Assembly: GCF_964340395.1 (NCBI RefSeq)
Contig: NC_135561.1
Coordinates: 10,587,232 to 10,651,231, forward strand
Length of the DNA stretch: 64,000 nt
Direction: 5' to 3'
Origin: Glandiceps talaboti
Taxonomy: Eukaryota > Hemichordata > Enteropneusta > Spengelidae
The translations under genes were made by a program, and so were the position numbers. Below are positions 28,301-37,300 of the stretch, one piece after another. A model generated the notes under the pieces. The model made no database searches and was not told the origin of the DNA. It saw nothing but the letters and a program-made list of their open reading frames with translations. Numbering within the stretch: position 1 is the first letter of the stretch; each line of letters begins with the position of its first letter.

Positions 28301-31300
28301 GTGACAAAGTGAAGCAAATGGCACTGACAGTAATTTTATTGGTCTGAAGAAATGCCAAATGCTTTTCCAATGGCATCATAAAATTTGGAAGCATTTCAGG
28401 CTGGAAAGTAAAGAGCACTGGGATTTGCCACTCCTTCCTCAGCCCAACATGTATCGTTCAGCCCAAACCAGTCTTCGCACAGGACAGCATATGACTCATC
28501 ATACTTTTGTACCATAGACAATGAAGGGGTAGCTTCCCCTCCACTGTCTATGATCTAATCATACAAACTGTGTGATGCACAAGTTGGTACACGTCCTGTA
28601 AAGTTCATCTGACATTTCAACCCTGACCTGATTCCAGGTAAACAAAGCAAAGGCTATCTACATCTAAGCATGCCATGAATATCAATAAATTTCTCAATTA
28701 TTAACATGAGAGTTATATTGAAAGGTAATACATTAGTGTACCACACCACAAGACACGTTGGCACCGAGTTGCATTTCCTACCAATACTAACAATACCACC
28801 ACTCCCTTTTGTGATGATGACATTGTGATAATTTCACTAGACCCCTGCGGCCTCACCTCTAATAATAGTAATATTTCACATGTAATTAACACCCACATTC
28901 TCATTCAAACTGGGTCAGAGTGGTCAAAATGGATTTTAATTAGAAACATTATTCATATGGTAATCTAGTTTATATGCTAGATAAATATGTACAGGTACTG
29001 TTCCAATTCTATGGTAGGCAACTAAATGTACACTATTAGTTTAGTTCCTGATGACCGTATTCCGATTTTACACTAGCGTTATCTTTATACTACATCTAGT
29101 CGACCCCCCCCCCCCCCATTGCTCAAGGCGTTAAATGTGGTGAGCGAAGCACAAACGGCGCATGTCAGTAGTAATCCATCACAAACGAAAGGATGTTGTC
29201 ATCGCTCATTAATATTCATGTCGTACAGCAGTTTCAGTTTTGACTATGATATGCAAATATCCAACCAGGACTCCACCCCCAGTCTATTTAAACTAAAGTC
29301 ATGTGGAGACGCGACGACATCATCAGGTTTATATGAATGCCATATGGGGGGGGGGGGGGGGGGGGGCACAGAATTCTGTGTTCAAGCAACGGGATTGACT
29401 AGACGTACATGTAGTATGAAGATAACGCTAGTGTCTAATCGGAACATGGTCATCAGGAACTGGACTAGTACACATAGTAGTAATGGCATCTTTGATTCCC
29501 TAGCCTGAATGATACAGTTGTTGTTTCAGGGTAGCGAGTGGTTACATATATGAAATATAACTTAGCAGTCGTTAAGACTGGACCTTTCAGACTATTGATT
29601 CCAAGGCACTCTCTAGTATTTCTCCTTTAGCAGAAGAATAGAATGTGGATTAGGTTAAAATACAAAAACCAAGTTTTTATTGCAGGCACAGTCCAAAAAA
29701 CCCAACATGTACATTTGTTAATGTGCTCAGTAAACAGGTTTATAAAGTCAAGGAATTCAGAAACAGAGTAACGTTTTTTGATACAAACCAAGTCACTTTG
29801 TTCATGTCTACATTTTTTGATACAAACCAAGTCACTTTGTTCAAGTCGACATTTTGGCAATATGACTGTTGCCTTCCTCAGGACAAAATGATGATGATTA
29901 CCGCTCACCACTAGATGGCAGCGTAGTATCTAAAATATGGTCCTGCAATAGGCCATTCCAGACTGCAAACAGAAAATTGAGAATACAACGCCCTTGCTCA
30001 AATTGGGGGTATCAGCACCTCATAGTACCGTTTCTTAAGAGCCTTGTCCCTTGTACTCTGTAAAAGTGTAAATCAGGGATGTTTTTTGTATTGTTCTGAC
30101 ATCAAGGAAAGCAGCAGTGCTCTATGATTAACCAAGTAACCTACAGTATACCATATATACCCCCAAGGTACACACAAACAGGAAGTAGAGCGCCACCATG
30201 GCACATTTTGGAAAGGCCTATGCACTTAAAGTTCACAACATCATTCATCAAACTTCCAAAGTTGAGCAACTTCCTATTGGACCACTGTGTGTTACAGTGT
30301 GCAAATAGCTTGACAGGCCTCAGTGACTCAGCACATCACAGTATGCATGTTTAATACTAAACTGATACTAATTCGTACTTTCCTCGGTTGTAAGGGTGAC
30401 TTGCAAAAAAACTATAATTAGATTAAACATGTCAAATCTGATCAATACAGAATCTTAATTAGGGCCACTTCAGTACAACAAATGTTGTTCCTGTACCTTT
30501 TGAAATTTGTTTGACTATCAGTTACATATCTTCTCAATATTTTAACATACCATGTTTAGTACTGATCAACTTTCAAATATTTACTGAAAACCTTCTGAGG
30601 TTTTTTTATGTTGATAATGCCTTGAAGATTACAAAACCATAGTCTGGTGTTGTTTTAACAATAGTGTTGTTTTCACAGCTCAAAGTTCGAAATTATTCTG
30701 TAGGCAGGTGACTTGCATTGACAACACAACATTTATAACTGTTAACTTTCAAAGAACAGGTTGTTAGACTTATCAAATCTGTCCAAATGTGTTGATATAC
30801 ATGTAGCTATTTAAAAAACTACAAAAATTTTGCTGACTCATTCTGCAGCAGTGGCTATCAATATCTATCATTTATATCATTTAAGACCAGGTGTATGTAG
30901 ATGCCAGCTACCAGGGTATCAGGGTTTTCCTAAGGCCTATTCAGTCAGGACTCAAAATCAGCAGAAGTCCAGGGCACATAGACCATTACTAGTGCTAGAC
31001 TGATGGAAATCAAAAGAAAATTGTACCTGAACCAGTTTTATACTTGACTAAATCTGACTACATGTACCATAGACCCTAACATGTGTAGGGTCTATGCATG
31101 TACAAAGCAACAAAGTTAACTTCAAGCCTGGCTTGTTTAATATAGAGGATTCCATCATTTTCTTATGCAAATAATAGGAAGAAATTAGCATAACAATATG
31201 TTCTATTGTTGTCCATACTTCTTAAGACTGTCAATATCTTTCAGGACTCGCTTGATAAATGATACATGTATATTCTTATAAGAATAGTCAGTGTGCCTTC

Positions 31301-34300
31301 TAATTATAGCCAAATTTTATTGTTGTTGAGTCAAAATGAGTAAAACTGGCATTTCTTGTGAGTCATCACATAGTAAGAGATAGGGGAGCACCAAATTTTG
31401 GTGAGTCACCAGATATGATTTGTGTGTGTCAGTTGCACGTCAAATTGGCTTAGCGGGCACACTGCTTACGGTGTAGTATCACATCATCATATTTAAAATT
31501 AAAGATTGAGATCAGAGTAGGATTGAAATACAAATGTAAAGGCATTAAAAAAAAGTTGTTTGCTACAAATATGTACATGATGTATATATCATATCACCAT
31601 GCTTAAATGATCCAGTTTTTATATTAAAATAGAATAGAAAATTTATAGGGTGAAAAACAGTTCTCCCACAGAGCTACCCAAAATAGAGGTTGGACCTGAA
31701 CAAAAGAATTCAATAAAAACCCGACTCCAATACTGTGATGTTAAATGTCAAAAATAACAAAGCTAAAAAAGTTGCTGGCAACACATGACAAACACATATG
31801 ACCTTTTGTGCAGGGTTCCTTCCCACGTTGCAAAAAAAAGTTGGTCGTCCGATAGAATTCAGTGTTTTTACTAAGGTTTGGGAAACCTATTGAGAAAGGG
31901 GGGATTCAGGAAAACTTTTAATAGATTTCATTTAATACCTTGTTCTATCATTTTGATGGGGTACTCCAGCAACAGAGGGGGAACAGCTGGTAAATGGTAA
32001 AGATTTTTGTATTTTGCACCATAATTGGGATGGGGGGGGGGAACAAAGAGGGGAAAGCTAGTAAAAAATGCATACATGTAGATTCACCTACTTTGTAACA
32101 CGATGGGGGGAGGGGAGGGAGTCAGGAAACAAAGTGAGGAATCTGGTAAAACTAAAACTTGTACAGCTTTCCATACTTTGTACAGTACCATAATTTGGGA
32201 ATGGTGTGGAGGAAACAAAAAACTGGTAAAACATGCATAAAACATGCATAGATTGTCCTACTTTGCAACATAATTTTTTTTTTTTTTTTTGGGGGGGGGG
32301 GGGTGTTCAGACAATAGGGCAAAATAGCTGGGAGAACACTATTCTTTGCATTGAAAATCCAAGAATACAGAATACAGTAATACAGTTCATGTCTACTTCA
32401 CTTTATCAACTGTTTACCCAAAATAAACATAAATTGTGTGTTTTCCCTATAAATTGTATTTGACCAACTATACAATAAAGATAATTTAGATTAAATAAGT
32501 AGTTTTTAAGTGAGAAATTGCCTGGCTTTGCTTTTAATGGCAAAACCAACAAACAAACAAACAACCATGTTTTTACTAAACTTAGGTACATTGTATCCCT
32601 GATAACAGAGATAGGACATTTGATTGCATGTAAAATGGCATTGTTTCCGGGTGGTTTTTCTTTACTCTGCCTGAAAAAAACCCAGTGACATGTACATGAT
32701 GCTTTTTCCACCTTCGAATGGGGTTCAAACCCATTCAGGGTTTTATTAAATTTACCACACTGTAAGTAAGGAGAGTATTGTTCAGTTTGACTCTACTGAA
32801 CAATGCAGGTTTTTTCTGGGTACTCCAGTTTCCTCCTGCACTAACACTGAACCCATGAGGGATGGCCCTCACTGTAGTACTTAAATAACTATCTCGCTTT
32901 ATTAAAGTATTCAATTGAGATAGACTAATCATTTTGTTCAGTATCAACAGTTTTTTCAATGTCCACCATCATCCAAATTCGAATTCTACTCTGACATGGG
33001 CCTTTAAAGTGTGTGTTCATTCCAAATATAGTGGGATGGCAAAGTGCAGATACAGTTGTGGTACATGTATGTAAATAGAGACTAAATGTGACTGGGTATT
33101 CTACAATGAGTAACTCTGAAGTAAAGCACATTCTCTATATATGCTACACTCATTTATAGCATTCATGACAAGTGTAAAAGTACACTGTTTCAATTGGTTT
33201 ATTTACAAGCCTAACATGTGACCTTTCTAATGTCATCAATTGGCAAATGAAACAGTATACTTATACACTTGATATGAATGCTATAATGATTGTGGTACAT
33301 ACAGAAAACTGCTTTACTTTGGTGTTATGGGTTGTAATTATTCTAAACTGAAACCTCATTTATACATTTTTGTCATTCCATACTTAGTCTATGGTTAACA
33401 GGAACATCAACAATGACAAATCTATTAGTTAAAGTTTATTGCAACCAAGTTCCTTTTAGTAGTTAACATAGTAAGCACCTTATACATGTAAGTATTATAA
33501 AAGTACCTTATAAATTATTCATCCCTCTTCATGTCGATAGGGAACTTGCAATCCAGACTGAGCATGCTCAGACGCAAAGGACTATGGGATTATCTGTGGT
33601 TATCATAATACCTAATCTGGAGCTACCGATAAAATTAACCGCCCACAATGGTCAGGGTAACTATGAATTGATTATTTGTGGTTACAAACAATGTAACAAT
33701 ATTGTTTACAATACTAATTGATTAGTATTTATTATCACATTTCCCATGATGCAACATTCAACATGGCGGGTTTGCAAGTTCTTTATCCCATGTAAAAGAC
33801 TGTGGACATTACAGGATTTAGGGTTAAACTGAATAATTACTGCTACAACTGTCAATATCTTAGAGGACTCATACACAAGTTCTCTTCTTCCACTTTTGAT
33901 TGAGAAACAGACAGAGGTATGTCCAAAATCTACAGTAAAAAGAATGTGTGGAGTCTTATTATATTGGTTGGTTATCCTAGAAATTCATAAACTCTTTACA
34001 ATCATTACCTCTTGTATGGACCTATAGTGGCACAATTCCTTTTTTTTTATGTCCTGAACTCCATGACAAGTATACAGCCTATTGCAGCCTTGTAAGCACC
34101 TGGGGATTAATCACATTCACATTACAACCTCTATCCTACCAGGTCTTCAATTATACAACTGTGTTGACCGGGGCACAATTGTGGTTCAAATCTCGCCCAA
34201 GGACTTTAGCCATTCAGAAACAAATGACAATGGTGGCCAGCCATTCTAACCATTTGACCATCATGACTCAACAATACGGTGGCGCATGTTCATTCATAGA

Positions 34301-37300
34301 AAATAATATAATTTTCAAGTAATTATAGATAGCGTTCTAACGGGCGAAATAAAACATGCCCTTTGGCAAATGTAGACAAAAATAGCACAACCAAGCCTTA
34401 GTCAATACAATAACATGAGATTCATGATTCTCAGGAAAACACTACCAGCAAGTATCTCTATGAATTTCAAATGGATCATACATTGTATGTAGACTGGATG
34501 TGGGAAGAAACCCTGGATTGAAATGTATATTCTGTATTTGATACCATAAATTATATCCAAGCTGAGGCACTATGTTTTCTGGCGTTATTCTAGTCTACAT
34601 GTACATGTACAAAATGTAGCTGCTACAGCCTTGTGCAATAGGGAATTTGCAATCTCTAGTCTTGGTTACCCAGACTCTCGTCTCTGGGGGCGCTGCCATG
34701 AGACCCCCCCCCCAAAAAAAAAAAAAAAAAAAAAAAAAAAAGAAAAAAAAAAGAGAGAGCCCCCAGAGACAAGAGTCTGGGTAACTGAAACTAAAGTACG
34801 TCCAGCCATGGAGGTATAACCCACACTTCCATGGTCCAGCTAACCATAGACACTGTCTATGAGCTAACATACATGTACATACATTATGTATATTTCTACA
34901 ATCAGCTGTTGTGACATGTTGCCTTTTGTTTCGGTGATAATTACATATTTCTAGTACAGTACAGTGTACATGCAAATAACCATAGATCCTCCACTGTGGG
35001 TGGAGGGGCTATGAGATAACACATCGTCTTTTGTTTTTAAACAAAGAGATGATATACAAACAGGGCATATAATAGGGAACTTGCAAACCTGCCATGTTGA
35101 ATATTGTATCATGGGAAATGTGATAATAAATACTACTCAATTAGTATTGTAAACAATGTTGATATGTTTGTAACCAAAAATAATCAATTCATAGTCACCC
35201 TGACCATTGTGGGAAGGTTTTTTTGTCAGCAGCTCCAGATTAGGTATTATGATAACCACAGATAATCCCATAGTCCTTTGCATCTGAGCATGCTCAGTCT
35301 GGATTGGAAGTTCCCTATTGGTTGTGTCTAGACTAATTTCCCCTTAGCTTGCACTGTGACCACTAAATTAAAGTGTGCCTGACTGTCCTGAAGTACCATT
35401 GTGCCAAGTTTTTCATTCACCAAAATAAATATATGATTGTAACAGTACTGTCTCAAGAGTCCTGACTAAGCAGTCCTGGTTTAACCACGCTAAATGCAAA
35501 ATAATGACAATTTCGGGAAGTCATGGGGAAGATATGTGGGGCATTATAAAATTCAAATATCGATTCCTATTTTTATGACTTTGTGAGCTTTTTTTATCAT
35601 CTTATCATTTTGATACATTTTCTATTACATTTACAAATTATAAGTTGAATATCGAAATTCAATTTCACATGCATATATGTAAATTGATTATGATTCACTT
35701 CACTCCAATTTCAACTCGTCTCATTTCAACTCATCCCATTTCAACTGACCCTAATTCAATATCAATTGCACTTGTCCCATTTCAACTCGTCTCACTCCCT
35801 TTCAAAAAGAATTTCTATAGCCAGGTTCCACAACATTAGTTCTGTTCAATGGCACTTGAAAGGTTCAATCCACACAATATGCTAGTTTGAAAAGATGTGT
35901 TTTCAATTTGTTCTGAAAAGTTTCCAGATTTGGTGACTGACGAATTTCTTGTGGTAAGCCATTCCAAAGTTTTGGAGCACAGTTTGGAAAAACCACGGCT
36001 GCCATACGTCTTGTTGTTAAATGTTGTTGAGACCAACAAGCTCTTATTAACCTAATGGAGGGAACACTGTGGTGACTGATGTATGCTGGGGCTTTATTGT
36101 GTAGGGCGTTGTAAGTAAGCAGAAGAAACTTGTAATTTATCCTGAAGCAAACTGGCAACCAATGTAGATCTTGAAGGACGGGCGACGTTCGATCAAATCA
36201 GGTTCTAATCGCACATTGTTTAGCTTTTATCCAACTGCAGTCCGCACTCTCAATGAATCAATTTAAGTTCTCTGTTGACGCATCAATCTCGTGTTAGGAG
36301 TCCTCTACAGAATATTATTATCTCCATTTCCATCGAATCAAAAAGCTTACTTTATGTCTTCTCTGCCTACCCGAGATTCAAATGATAAAGTTTGGCAGGA
36401 TTACTATTGTCACACTTCCTTGAACTTGAAGCCAGAGAAGTTGCATTAGGATTAGTGTGATGTGGTCACAAATGCATTTCATGATTTTAGTTATATAGAC
36501 ATTACATATATACAAAATATTGTACATCTTCGTTCCTCCCACTACACTGACTTTCAATTTGGTTTATCCCATCACTGTTTTGGTGAGAAACCCAGACTTT
36601 TGATGTTAGCATATAAAGTAAAACAAAACACAAACGATCAACCCACAAATCCGATGCACTAAAATTGGGGGGGGGGGTGAATTTGGGGCAAGTTGAATGC
36701 TTGAATTGAATGGAACGAGTTGAAATTGGGAGGAAGTAGTGATCCGTAACCATGTAATTTAGTATTGTTGTACTGCTGCCTGGCCGGAGACGGAGTAAGT
36801 TTGAGTAGTCTTATATTGTCCCTTCCTTTTAAAAACTAAAATGGGCAAGGAAAGGGGAAAGGTAAAATACATGAATCGGAATCCAGTCCCGACTTACTCC
36901 GTCTGTAAGCAGGGCTACCATTGTAAATATACAGACTACAGTGTATGTAGTCAATACAGTACGTTATGTTTACCTACTACAGCTGTACAGTGAAAGTTGT
37001 TGATCACGTAAACAACATCTCATCGTTCATTTCATGAAACCATAATGTGACGTATAACATGTGCTCGTTTGTTTTGTAAACATAAATAACTCTTGGCCAC
37101 GACCGATTTTGTCTTCTTTCACAGTCAAGGGCGTCATAGGGCGGACGACAATAACCGCTGAATCACAAACACAAACGTCCGAGCCGACAACACAAGCTAG
37201 CATACTATATCACGTACGATCAGGTCGGGAAGCGACCCGGGAAAGCGACGCGACGCCCGCTTCACACAAAACCGCTACGCCGCCACACAAAATTACAGAG

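Noticed and set aside
29776-29910. Possible Penelope-like or other retroelement end (ATGACTGTTGCCTTCCTCAG)
   Set aside because: Only a short suggestive phrase and a tandem repeat are present; no coding part or defined termini.
34595-34975. 126-codon minus-strand frame
   Set aside because: It runs through an A/T homopolymer inside a small foldback element and has no protein-like features.
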